A stretch of 64,000 bases of DNA from Anopheles merus (lineage: Eukaryota; Arthropoda; Insecta; Diptera; Culicidae): assembly GCF_017562075.2 (NCBI RefSeq), contig NC_054083.1, positions 31,653,558 through 31,717,557 on the forward strand, given 5' to 3'. A program made the position numbers and the translations under genes. Of this stretch, positions 11,503 through 22,906 are shown one piece after another (positions within the stretch are counted from its first letter, which is position 1; every line of letters begins with the position of its first letter). Under the pieces are notes generated by a model. It did not search any database and was not told the origin of the DNA. It saw nothing but the letters and a program-made list of their open reading frames with translations.

Positions 11503-14440
11503 AATTCACACTCACACTACACCTTTTTATTTTTTAACTTGTTTTAAGGTTTGGACGTTTGATCCTGAATGTCGGTGCTCCTAGACCGACAGAACGACGG
11601 TCTTTAAAACAACGGAGTCTGGGTGCTGTTTTACTCTTGTACTCGTAGATGCGAAGAACCAAAGATCTGTTACGCGAATTGATGGTATTTCCCGTACGGC
11701 CATCAATGCATTTGTCACATGCTTCTTCGAACATATTTGTAAATCTAGAAAAAATCTTGCTTCGTATTCTCCATAGAATTTAATAAGTATTTGAATGAAT
11801 ATTATCAGCACAACATAATATGATAAAAAACTGTGGCTTTAACGTAGATAATTACTTCTTCAATGGATTCCGATGTATTTCAATGTATCTGGACCAGATA
11901 ATTAGAAAATATTAAAAAAAATACTGTGCAGTCGGATTGCAAGTCCTCCGGTGGTGGCCGACACAAAATATTTATTTACCGTGGCATGAGGGCCTATTAG
12001 AGAACAGCCACATTTTTTTTCTATTGCATTATGGCAATCTTGTAAAACGGTAAGGCCACTAGATATAGGACTAGAATTGTAGATAAGCACTAGTGACTGT
12101 CAAAAGTAATATACAAAAAATAATCTATGAAAAGAGAATTTCTATGCACTCCAACGATTCGTTCAATGAATTCCATTACTTGACTCTATTATTGACGTAA
12201 GAAAACACGTGACTTGGAATAAATGTAGCATAACTTTATCTGCTAGCTGGAAGATTGGGGTTTGTAGCCGATTAAAATAACTTTTTTTTAAAACGACTCG
12301 GAAGAAAACGGTCATCAGAACCAGAGAACCATCTGGGCGCTAGTTACAAGAGATAAATTTCAACCCATCCATATCCACCGCAAGCGGTTGCGACCAGGTA
12401 TGGTGAGGATATTGTGGCAATGATTCACAATAAATTGTCACCGGACGCTCTCTTACTTGGAGTGCCCCGGAGCCTGAAGGCGCAGCACTCCAATGAGTTG
12501 GGGTTTTTTTTGTGTGCCTTTCTCTGTAGTGAGAATTATATTTATTGACTGTGGTCCAAAAACTACCACTAACCAGTGGAAGGCGGAGAGAAGTGGGGGG
12601 GGGGGGGGGGGGGGGTTACCCATTGGGTGCCGGTTTGAGACTGTGACCACTGTATTTTGCCATTGCCGGGGTTCGCTAGTGTAGGCTCGGTGCCAGGTTC
12701 GTCGCTAGCAACAGGTTTCCCCTGTGGTGTCCTTCTCGCAGTAATCTGGCTTGGGCCTGGATGGTTTGGGCTCCCTTGCCAGCGCTAGAGAGTGGGGGAA
12801 AGTAAATGGTGCACAGTTTAAGAAGCAGCTTGAACGAAACAAAAATCGGTCTGTTGCCAATTGTGGTCTATTAGTGGCAGGCACTTGTTATAATTTATGC
12901 GAAGACATATTGCTGGCTGCAGCTTTCGGTGGTGATGGTTGAATTTGAATAATGGCGTCGCTTTTTTGCGGAATCAGTTTGTTGAAATTGATGTCGTTTC
13001 TGTATTGTATAGAAAACTTCAATTGATTGTAGTACTAACTTTTGATTTGGCAAATAATGGTTATCTGAGCAGCATTTAAAACATTTCTTTTTCACACATT
13101 CCAAGTAGTGGTCAACAAAAAAGCACTTTAACCACCGAACGCGAACAAGGCATGGAGTATTGTTTACGTGCAAACTTAATTTGTCCCACCACGAGCTCGC
13201 CAGGTCGCACTGACAGGAGCTTGTTCGCACTTACACCCACCCCGAAAACCCGTTCCATGCAGGTTGTGTGGACAACTTTTCACTTTCACATCGCGGGAAG
13301 CACTGTGCACTCCCTCACGGTTCTTCCGATGGGAAAAATGACGCCAAAAGTTGGATCGTCCCCGTCAGTGCCCCGGCACGGACTCTCCTGAGGGCGCGAT
13401 GTCGCGCCACCTCACGTTTGTGTGTGTGTGTGGCATTTAGCGGGTGCTGTGGTGGTGGGTCGATTGTCACGATCTCGCCCCTTGGGCTAGCATGGGGAAT
13501 AAAACATTGGGGGTGTAGTAGTAACCTTTGTAACAAATTGTGCCTCCCGTCTGCTGACAACTTTCGCGAAAACTTCAAGTGGTTCCTGGTCCACGACGAC
13601 GTCTGTGGGTTGGGTCTCTGGTGTCCCTTTCTCGCTTGCCCTGCTGCGACGCCAGTTATCCTACGAGCTTGCGCCCCCTTTTACCCAAAACCGACCACGA
13701 TTACTCTTCATCTCTCAGCGGGAAAACAATCTCTCCTTCACGCCGCCGCCATTGAGGAAACGCGTGACGTCCGACGCTCGAAGATGGGGTGTACGCTCTC
13801 GGGGCAGTAGTTTTATCGTCTTGCCGGGCACGTTGTAACCGGCTGATGGGGGAGGGGACGTGCGACAGGCGGAAATGCCCTTCGATTTGTTGTCTTCATT
13901 TTTCACCTCCATTTCACTCTTTTCGCTATGTCGTGTGTTTTCAGTCGAGTTTACTTCTCGGCGTTTGAAAGTTTCTGCCGTGAAACAACGCATCCCGGGC
14001 CGAAAGCCGAGACACGCAACCCGTCGCCAGTCGGCCAAAGTTCGGCAGCTCGTGAAACAAAGTGGAAAGTTGTTTTCCTGTCGATGGTATGAATATCATT
14101 CGGAAATGAAAACAACTTTCTGCCAGACCAGCGGTGTTGGGGGTCAGTGCAGCAAACGGGGGAGGGATTTTTCCTACCACCAATATCGTTCAAGCATGCT
14201 GGCGGACACACGGGGTGTGTGGTGCAATCGCAAAATTACAACGACGTGCGAAATGTTCGTTGGCGTGCTTTTTTCTTCCCCTTTTCCTCACTTGAGCATA
14301 CAATTTTGTCAATCGTGAGGCCAGCACGTTTGCTAATAAAAATTTGTGAACACACAGCTTGTCGCAATGAGCTCGTTGTTACCATGGTATGCGGTGGGTG
14401 GCTACCATCAGCAAACATCAGCAGCGGTAAAGGAGAATCT
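11503..14440. other. Non-coding stretch after the retrotransposon
   Basis: No gene is recognised. The first kilobase is AT-rich. It is followed by the G21 run at 12595-12615 and a GC-richer section from about 13150 to 14430 with a short (GT)7 array at 13419-13433. A pyrimidine-rich acceptor-like sequence ending in GTTTTCAG at about 13944 precedes a frame rich in basic residues, but no domain or matching donor supports an exon. The GC-richer patch could be a regulatory element or an untranslated exon. Confidence 0.5.
12595..12615. repeat. G21 homopolymer
   Basis: Twenty-one consecutive G residues, the longest mononucleotide run in the window. It can fold into a quadruplex, and its exact length is uncertain because such runs are prone to sequencing error. 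Confidence 0.9.
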
Positions 14441-14447
14441 TAAATTG

Positions 14448-14463
14448 ACGCCACATGTGGCGT
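14448..14463. promoter_or_regulatory. 16-bp perfect palindrome with E-box core
   Basis: ACGCCACATGTGGCGT reads the same on both strands and is centred on CACATGTG, which contains the CANNTG E-box bound by basic helix-loop-helix dimers. Forty bases downstream lies a second, spaced inverted repeat of octamer-like half sites. The dyad symmetry is seen directly. Binding is inferred. Confidence 0.4.
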
Positions 14464-14502
14464 GATCGTGATCCTTTGTCGGATGCAATTGGATATGTAA
14501 TA

Positions 14503-14521
14503 TTTTGCATTCGATGCAAAA
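14503..14521. promoter_or_regulatory. Inverted pair of octamer-like sites
   Basis: TTTTGCAT and ATGCAAAA face each other across a 3-base spacer (TCG). ATGCAAA is the core of the POU-domain octamer. Two further TGCAAT/TTGCAT-type half sites lie within 40 bases on each side, suggesting a cluster of homotypic sites as found in insect enhancers. Confidence 0.35.
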
Positions 14522-15832
14522 GTTTGATTGCATTGCAGTGGGTAATACAATCGAATCGGTTTCTGTCCCTGTTTGCAAAACGTTCTATTTGCGCGCGGGT
14601 GTAATGCTCTGATCGATTGTATGCGCCGTCAGCAATGTGAGGTGAATTGAGTGGGAAATTGCTGTTGGGGAAAAAATGTCGACGATGGGGTTTTTTTTAT
14701 CTTTCAGACAAACCTAACGAAATCCATTGCTGCAGAATAGCGTATCTTAATTCTAGATCTTTGCTTTGAGGGAAAAAACACTATTTAAAATGAGAGAAAA
14801 ACATCGGCATGCAATATAGTTTGAATAGTGACAAGAATAATATTAACTTTCTGCAAAAGTTCATCATCAATTGATCCCCATTTCACTGCTCAATGATGTG
14901 TGAAAGCAAACATGCGCTGCAATTCAGCAAGAGGCGCGCCAAGAGCGCTTACAGTTTTCTGCAAGATTTACTCCGGTCAATGCATTTCCCATTTACAATT
15001 CGTCATCGAGTAGCGACAGCACTTTGCACCTCATTTTATCCCTTCCCTCCTTCTCTTCAGCGCGAACAGAACGGAGAAAGACAATAGCAAAGGTCATAAA
15101 AATTGCACTCGAAGAAAATTTATCATCCGGATCCTGTGTTCCGTTTTGAAGCAATCGGTAGCATCGTTCAGATGCAAGGAAAGAGTCGTTAGGATGTGCT
15201 TTATTATGCTGGATGGATGCTGGTACTAAAATGCGAATATTATGCCCGGATTGCTTGTTATGGCGATGCGTTATGATGCAGTTCATGCTTCCCGGAACTG
15301 AGTGCCCGGGAGGGGAAATATGTTTTCAATCTTCATCCATTGTGCCGGATAACCCAATAAGGGGTGACATGCTATGTGGCGTAATGAATCATTTGTTTGC
15401 GGTCATATTTCCACCATTACATTGTAGGGGCAGCCGGGTCCGACGAGCTTATCAATCGATTAAGCAGAAATTAACAATCATCGCTCATCGATGCTGGCAA
15501 GGCAGCCGGGTAGATGAAACGCAGCACCGAGCGCGTTCTATTGCTTCATTTTATCTAATGTCCCGAGGCAATTCAGCCACAGCAGCTGGTCTGGGACCGG
15601 GGACATCTATACCTGTATGTGAAAGCGGTAGGACGGATTTTAATCGAGTAGCGATTGCATGTGCGCTGTCCCTCCTCTAATCGACCGATTGTAGACGCAG
15701 GTGAGCGCAAAAGGATGCTGCTGCCTTGCGGGTGAAACGATGCTTAATAACGAAGCCCACGTAACCGATCTTGATTACAGCAGAGTTCATCGCTGATAGC
15801 GAGATGATTTGCCAGATCGATTGATTTTTCTT

Positions 15833-15836
<4 letters not shown>

Positions 15837-15869
<33 letters not shown>
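15837..15869. repeat. (GT)16 dinucleotide microsatellite
   Basis: A pure GT array of about 33 bases ending in GG. Short Cys/Val peptides read through it are artefacts. Confidence 0.93.
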
Positions 15870-15871
<2 letters not shown>

Positions 15872-17938
15872 CCGGAGGACCATGTGCTTCCTTCGCAGTG
15901 TGCTACCAGCTTTCCATCCTTTATCACACCCCATCTGACGTCCTAACGGAGGCAGCAACATACAGGCTAAGAATAAAGCAAAGCGGAAAAAGGGGTGAAA
16001 TCTCAACCGCTTCCCTCCTAAACGATCACAATCTGATCTGGTGGAAAAGGCAGCAGTCTTGGGTGGCAGCAGGCGGCGCAGAGCGCCGGATAATGTAGCT
16101 GAAATAGATACGGACATTCACTATCATCACCATCGCCCTAGGTGGAAGGCGGTGCGGAAGACACGGGGGGTGGAAGGAAGGAGTAACGAACATTTTCGCA
16201 GCGATGAGGCGACGTTGTGTGATGATAGCCTTCTCATGCGCTAACCATTCATTCACTGTGCCGTGATTCACTTCCAATCGAATCGTCGCATTCAGGCTAC
16301 GTGCTGCTCTTCGGGTCGTACAAGTGTGTGTTGCAGGGGTTGAAAGATTTGGCCCTCGTCGTCTTCATGCCCGTGTGTGTGTGTGTATGCTTCCTAATGC
16401 GCTTTCGGTCCCGATTGACTCGTTGCTTATTGCTCACCGACGCTAACCGAGCCGGGGGTGAATCTTAAGCGCACAAGCATAAGGGAGTAAGTGGTGTCGC
16501 TTTTTTATTTTTCAAAAGAGCAGAGAAAAAAAAGAGTCAAATCTACACCAAGCTCCTTTCAGTTCCATGATGGTGTACAGTATGTGTGCTATTTATAAAA
16601 CTCATCCTCGGAGGAAAATTCAATAGCCTTGCTGGTGATGACGGTAGGAAGCGTCTTGCTAGACGGAGCAAGATCAGGATTGGACATTCATGTCCTTCCG
16701 CTGTACGGGCGAACGGGACTGGTTGCGACTTGTGGTTTTAGTGGAAGCTGAAAAGGTATCAACAAGGCATTCGACAACGCTCCTGGGCCATGTTCATCGT
16801 CACTGTCTTCTCGCCCACACGTGTCGGGTGATACTCGGTCTCCTCGGCTCGGCTCGTCCGGTATTGTGATGGAGCCGCCTGGTGGCTTGTAAGGATGGGA
16901 GCTGAGCGGTGCTTACATCACCCGTTTTGTAATACGCCGACAGCCGGCAGCAGGAGGGTGCGAACGAACGTGTGGTGAGGTTGTGTGGATTGATTATGTC
17001 AGATTAATGTTTTTGTGCTATGCTTTATGATGTACATGCACTTCTAAGGAAGGGAAACTGCATGTGAGAAGTAAATGCTCTTTTTCATATGGAAAGTTTG
17101 GTGTTTAGTATCTAGAGATTGAAATGTTGGACTAAATGCTTATAAAATTGAGTTATTATGTATAAATTTTGTGAATTCTATGTGATTAACAATAAATGAT
17201 TTATTTACAATTTCATAAACAATCAGCGTCAAAATGCTAAATTCTTTTTGTTGACATGCTTCCTTGCCGTTCCTTATTGCCATAAGACTGGCATCACAAA
17301 GGTTCGCATTTAGATCTCTTGAAGAAGCAAAAAACTAACCCACCAAAAATAATATCAGATCCTTATACTCATGACCATAGCGCAACATGTGTCCATTTCA
17401 CATGGATTGCATCGTTTGTGTTGCGTCGTGCGGGGCGAGCGTTAAGGAAAATGTAACAGCTGTGCCTTTAGCCAAGAAAGCAGATACTAAACGAGCTAAA
17501 ACCAGCACCTGGTGCGCTTCGAATGCACTCCCTGATTGCACCGGGCATCGTGGCTGCCGGTACGCCGGTAGCGCGCCGTTTGAGGTGCAATTTTTTATTT
17601 CATTGCAATTTTGGGTGGAAAATTTATGAAAATCCCGTCGCAAGCCGGCCCCCGTCTGCTTCGTCATAAATTTGGTTCCCACATCAATCAGAAGTTGTGG
17701 GTTACATTTTAATGTGCTCTTTCGCTCCCGGGATGAGTGCTGCCGTTCGTACTCCTGATGACAGCCGGCCGTTGGGGCAAGTGTTGAGATTGGAGAGGTG
17801 AAAGAACTTTGATGCGATTCATATTGCCGTGTCAGTATAGCTGGGTGGCCTGGTGGTCGAGAAGTTCTTCTAGTAAGTTTTTTTTTGCTCCGTTTTGATG
17901 CACCTGAGTAAACCAAGGCAACCGGTGTGCACTTACAT

Positions 17939-17939
<1 letters not shown>

Positions 17940-17970
<31 letters not shown>
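17940..17970. repeat. (CT)n microsatellite
   Basis: CT dinucleotides with one TTT interruption near the left end. The purine strand reads GAGAG, the motif recognised by GAGA-type factors in flies. Confidence 0.9.
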
Positions 17971-20900
17971 GGTCTTCTTTTTTCTGACTAAATCTGACAG
18001 CAAATACCGCAACCATTACCAGACGCTTGGTTGGAGGCACACTAGCAGAGCTTGCCTTTGGCGGTCTTCTACCTTCCTGCCCTGCTTGTTACACACGGTG
18101 GTTAGAGTTTCGAGTTTTCCCACAAGCAGACAGAATTGCTTAACTCCAAAGCCAATGTTTCGCCACGGGCGCACATGCCTACGGTGAGCGGTTTGGCATA
18201 CTCAGGTGCTAAATAATAGAGTTCTTAATCCGGTCCGGCTGTGGTGGGTGCCTCCACCCTCTCGGACCCTTTAGTTTCCCACAGCTCGGCCTCGCGTTCT
18301 CGGCAGTAGCTGAAAAGAATGGAAAACCACAGGTGACAAAATTATAGTAGCCACGGGAAAGGCTAATGCTAGTTATTTGAGAATGTTAGATAGGCGTGTG
18401 GAGGATGGAAAGGTTAGGCGTTTTGGTTCTTTTTTCTTTAAAATATCTAAATTAATACCTACAGCAGCAGTAGTTGGCTTGCAAATTGCTTACATTTAGG
18501 CAGACACAACGATGGATGATTTTTGGTGTTGATGTAAAATTTCGTAAAATTAAATGTCAGTTTGTTTTGATGTTTTGTCTGGATGCGCTTATTAAATGAC
18601 GTACCATGCATTTACGCAACCAACAATTTTATTACTGTTCATTGCTTATTCACCTTACAATCGATCACCAGTAAGATAAAAAAAACTCATTTAACTCATG
18701 AACATAACCTGTTGTATCTCAAATTATGCTTTATGTTCGTTCCCAAAATAAAGCTTCTCTTTGATGGCTAGTGCGGTGTAAAATTTCAAAAAAAAAAAGT
18801 AAAGGAGAATAAAAAAGCAAACAGGAAGGAACCCAAACTCGCTCTTCATGAGCTTCCTTTATCTTTGTTAAGATTTTTTATGACACACCCTTTGCAACCC
18901 AGGTGGGAAAGGAAGAAAACCATTGTGTTGCGTCGGGTTTTGATGGTGCTTGAGATAGCAGGACCGGCGGTACCGTTTCCATCTGCCTCGGGTAATGACC
19001 ACTGAATTATCGTTTTTATCACCTCTGGGAGGCTTTCGGATATTTTCAATTAAAATTTAGCCTTCTAAGCTCTTTAAACGGATCTGTTTAACGGGTGATG
19101 ACCGTGCTTAAAAGGTGAAATAGGTGTGCAGATGTAAATTTGTTTTATTAGACCATTTGGCTCAATGGCTTTGAATGTGTTTTTGCAGTGGTTTAAATCA
19201 CTTTTAAGTAACAAAAATCGAAACTGTTATTGCTTTGACAATCCTTACATTAATATTGAAAATCACGATTCCGAACTACGTGAGATAGTTTTATTTTCTT
19301 ATAAACAATGATGTGTTTCTTTCGCTGCATTTTCACTCTCCCTCTTCGTCACACGCTCTTAAGTAAGCTGTGTGGTATCAATTAACATTGCTAAGCACAT
19401 TATCGAAATTAGTTATTCCAGCCATGTTGCCGCAGCACGACGGACCAAGAACAGTCCTCCGGGACGAGACGGTACGGTTTCAGCATTGGTTTCCGAGCCC
19501 AGGATGATCATGGTGCTTGGATAAGCTCTGTACGATGTAAACGATTTCAGTCATGTTTGAGCAATCGATTAACTTAATAATCATCATTCATAAACCGTAC
19601 CCATCGCTCGTACTCGGTTGAAACGCGCCCTGCATCAGGGATGATAAGAGATGAGGCTCCTTTGAGAATAGAACTTGTGTGGGGATGGAGAGTAGGAAGA
19701 TGGTTCGTCTGTTCGTTGTTTGGCTGTAGGGCGTTGTTGTTATCGGTGGGGGGGGGGGGGGTGAATTGGTGCGGCTCGAAGCTTTAACAGGCAACATTAA
19801 TTTCGAAAGGGAAAGTAGGAAAGTAGGAAAACAGTATTTTAATGTACCAGAAGGTATGGGGCAATGGTGTGCAGGTGTTAAAATGCATGTTTAAAGCACA
19901 GCATTCGTTCATTTTCCTCATGATATGCGGAAAATGATCGGCCAGAAGCTTAATGCCAGTCAGGTGGAGAGGAAAAAGAGGCATTTGTTAGGTTGCTCAT
20001 CGATAGTACAACACTCAGCCCACTATATTTTGCCCAATGTGTGTATCAATGGGAGATAAAATAGGGATTAGTGTTATTCATGGGCTTGATACACAGGTGG
20101 ATAAACATTGAAACAAGAAGCATAAATAAGCATATTCTGTACTTGTTTGGTGTAAGCACATATACACGCGCGCCCCTTAAACTTGAATGGTGACATTTTG
20201 CATAAATTATTATTAGCATGTTAATAAAACTGTGCGGCTTTAACACATATATTTAAGCAGCAAAGAGAAACATGCAAATATTTTATCACTGGAAATTATT
20301 GTGGCCAATCGTTCAATGGTCGTTTCATTTATTGGATTAAATATTAATCGTCACATAGTTTGATTGGAGCAACTAGTTCAGGTAATCATTAAAAAACCCG
20401 ATCAATTCAACATATGCTGTGATAACAAATGGTATATTATATTTGTGTCTTCCTGTTTGGTTTAAATTTCCAATGATTGTTTGTTTGTGGATTCGCTTGT
20501 TTTAAGGATATTGCTCTGATGTTTTACGAATCGGTTTTGTTTATACTTATCTTCTGTAATAGAATTAAATATTTTAATTTTCAAATAGTTATTAGAATAA
20601 TATTAACGCTATTATCTGATATTTATTTGTTTTGGAATTGTTAGTTGTTGTTGTTTATTGTTTTTGTTTTTATTGGGAGCCTTTGAACTACATTTGCCTT
20701 TGCTTTGTAAGTGTAAGGAAACTCCTTCATTTGAATTTTTCAGTTTCTGTTTTTTTCGAAAAGAGATAACTTCTGTATATTCAAATCAATCTGTTATTTT
20801 GATGAAAACTACTGTACTAGACAGTAAAGTACGTAAACTAATTTCTGTTGTTAAAATATTCCTTTTTTGTTAGACATACTTTCTAGTTCTAAAGCCAATG

Positions 20901-22875
20901 GAAATTAATAGCCGTTCTTGCGATAGAAAAAAAGAAATGTAACTAAATCTACTTACTCGTTACTAAATTACTAACGATTATTCAATGAAGAATATCAGAC
21001 GAACATTAAATCATACTTTGCTCCATTCTTTGTAATTGGAGCCAAATAAAATCAGGCCAGTGGCTTTTACTGAACCAATGCGCCAATATTTTTTTACGCT
21101 TATATGCACACAATTCGCAATTGCGTCCTGCCCTTATCGTTACGCTGATTGGACAGTAAACCTTGTACTAGAATCAGTCCCCTCCGATAGCCTGATATGA
21201 GTCGTAGCCCACTGGCGCTGCATACGGGCATCTTGGTCGTCGAGGATGTGTGGTTTCTGCTCCGCACCGACCTCTGAAGCATGTGGTGAAATTTATATGC
21301 TAATTTTTGCTAATATTGAAATGTATTATGATACGAGAGACACGGGTACGTGCTACTAGTGTGCGCTGGTGCCGCCGTGGGCCTCGTTGCTGAAGTGGTG
21401 CGTACTCAGGATATGACACTCAAGAACCGTGAATGCGTGTGTGTGTGTATGTGTGTATGTATTTTAACGTAACACAAGCGTCACTGGTTTGCTGGAAGAT
21501 ATCCACGGCCAGTGAAGGGAAACCACACGCTTGCTGCGAACTGTCCCCGTCCCTCGTTCTTCGAAGCGAACTCTTACATCTGGGGAAAACGGTAGGCGTC
21601 TTAGATTGGCTCCCTGTTACCTCCGCCCGTGGTTCGTGAAAAACGGAAGCACTTGCGCTTGCCATAGTTGCCTTTGGTCCGAATGGTTTTTCATTTCTTA
21701 CTTTGCTTACTGTTTGGCCCCTTCAGGATGGGCCTACAGGGCAGGAACGGATCGTCAGCACCGATGACAACGACGAGAGCTTTCGACTTCACACTCGACA
21801 CGACCATATATTGCCTTTTTCTCCGCTACCACACTGAAGCACGCTGGCAGCTTCCGGCTTCGTTCCGAGATTAAATTTACATATGCGAACAACACACAGT
21901 GCCTTACGAGAAGCGACCACATTTGAATAGCAGCAGCAGTAGCAGCTCCCTGTTTCGTAACCTTCCCTTCCGCATCCAGCTTGGGTTATCTTGGGAGCGT
22001 TCACTCCACCCAAACACTACGCTTGGGCGTCCATACTCTTGAGACATTTTCCATTCCCTTTTTTAATGTATCCAGCCCTCGTTTTTCATCTCTCTTCTGG
22101 GGGATCTTCCATTCAAAGGTAAAGGACGTAAGGAAACAGAGGTGGCAAAATAATATGGTAGCTTTTCAATTTGAAATTTACATTCAAAAGTTGTGCCCTG
22201 CTCTGCTTCAATCCTTGGGTGGCTTCCCTGCTTCCCAACTGGGGGTGTACACAATCGCAGCGCAAAACAGCGAGTCGCTCGTCGTCTCAATATGTCTGAT
22301 AACTTCCGGCTTTCTGTCCTGGGCCCGGACAACCCTTGTATGTGTGTGTGTATCACTGCATTATGAACGTTGAGCGACAAATTTGTTTATGGCTGCAGCA
22401 AAGCAACAAGCTGACAGTCTGGTGTGACTATATATATCATTTGCCCTCTGAGAAGCCTGCCCATCGATTTGCATTGACTGCGAGGTAGAGGAGCAAGAAA
22501 GAAAATGGCCACTACAGTGCGGATAATTCACAGCTGGTAAAGGATTTCATTTGTGAGCAATGGTATTGTAATGTGGACTTCGTCACACTTTCTCCAAGGT
22601 GGCTCATTTTAATGTCAATATAAGTTGTAGCATAGAGAACACTGAATAACAAATTGAAGAGTAAAGCCTGCCATATATTGGTACATCAGTAGTCTCTAGT
22701 GTAATCTTGGAGTACTGTGCTCTCAATTTCCGAATGTTATAGTCATAACTAAAGTATCATCATCTGCCAATTATGTCCGTCCTTATTCATGCATGCTCAT
22801 TTGTGCGATCTAGAATCCTAATCTTAAGCCTGTTCAGTAAATAACTTTCCCAGTAACTTATATACAGTCAGAATC
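17971..22875. other. Non-coding, largely AT-rich stretch
   Basis: No gene is seen. Long AT-rich parts lie at about 18400-18800, 19080-19430 and 20040-21060. A G14 run is at 19748-19761, and short GT arrays near 21437 and 22341. Open frames are below 135 residues and without recognisable motifs. Confidence 0.6.
19748..19761. repeat. G14 homopolymer
   Basis: Fourteen consecutive G residues, one of several pure G/C runs of similar length spread through the window. Confidence 0.9.
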
Positions 22876-22906
22876 GGTTAGGTTAACGGGTTAGGGTTAG
22901 GTCAAC
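22876..22906 (+). repeat. Short telomere-like TTAGG(G) cluster
   Basis: Within about 30 bases there are TTAGG, TTAACGGG, TTAGGG and TTAGG in succession. Most arthropods have TTAGG telomeres, but Diptera have lost telomerase, so a functional array is not expected. The cluster is very short and may be chance. Confidence 0.35.

Larger units (their letters stand above)
14441..17939. other. Non-coding stretch with palindrome cluster
   Basis: No gene is seen. The left end holds the palindromic motifs listed separately. GT microsatellites lie at 15837-15869 and 16373-16386. A strong acceptor-like sequence (pyrimidine-rich, ending CTCTTCAG) ends at about 15060, and a second (TTTATCTTTCAG) at about 14708; the frames after them close within a few codons. 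The right end from 17000 to 17350 is AT-rich. Confidence 0.55.

Noticed and set aside
13268..13810. 180-residue plus-strand frame in a GC-richer patch
   Set aside because: No domain, it spans a GT array, and other frames in the same patch are equally open.
17398..18012. 204-residue minus-strand frame with Glu/Arg repeats
   Set aside because: The EREREK run is the GA strand of the microsatellite at 17940-17970, and nothing else in the frame is recognisable.
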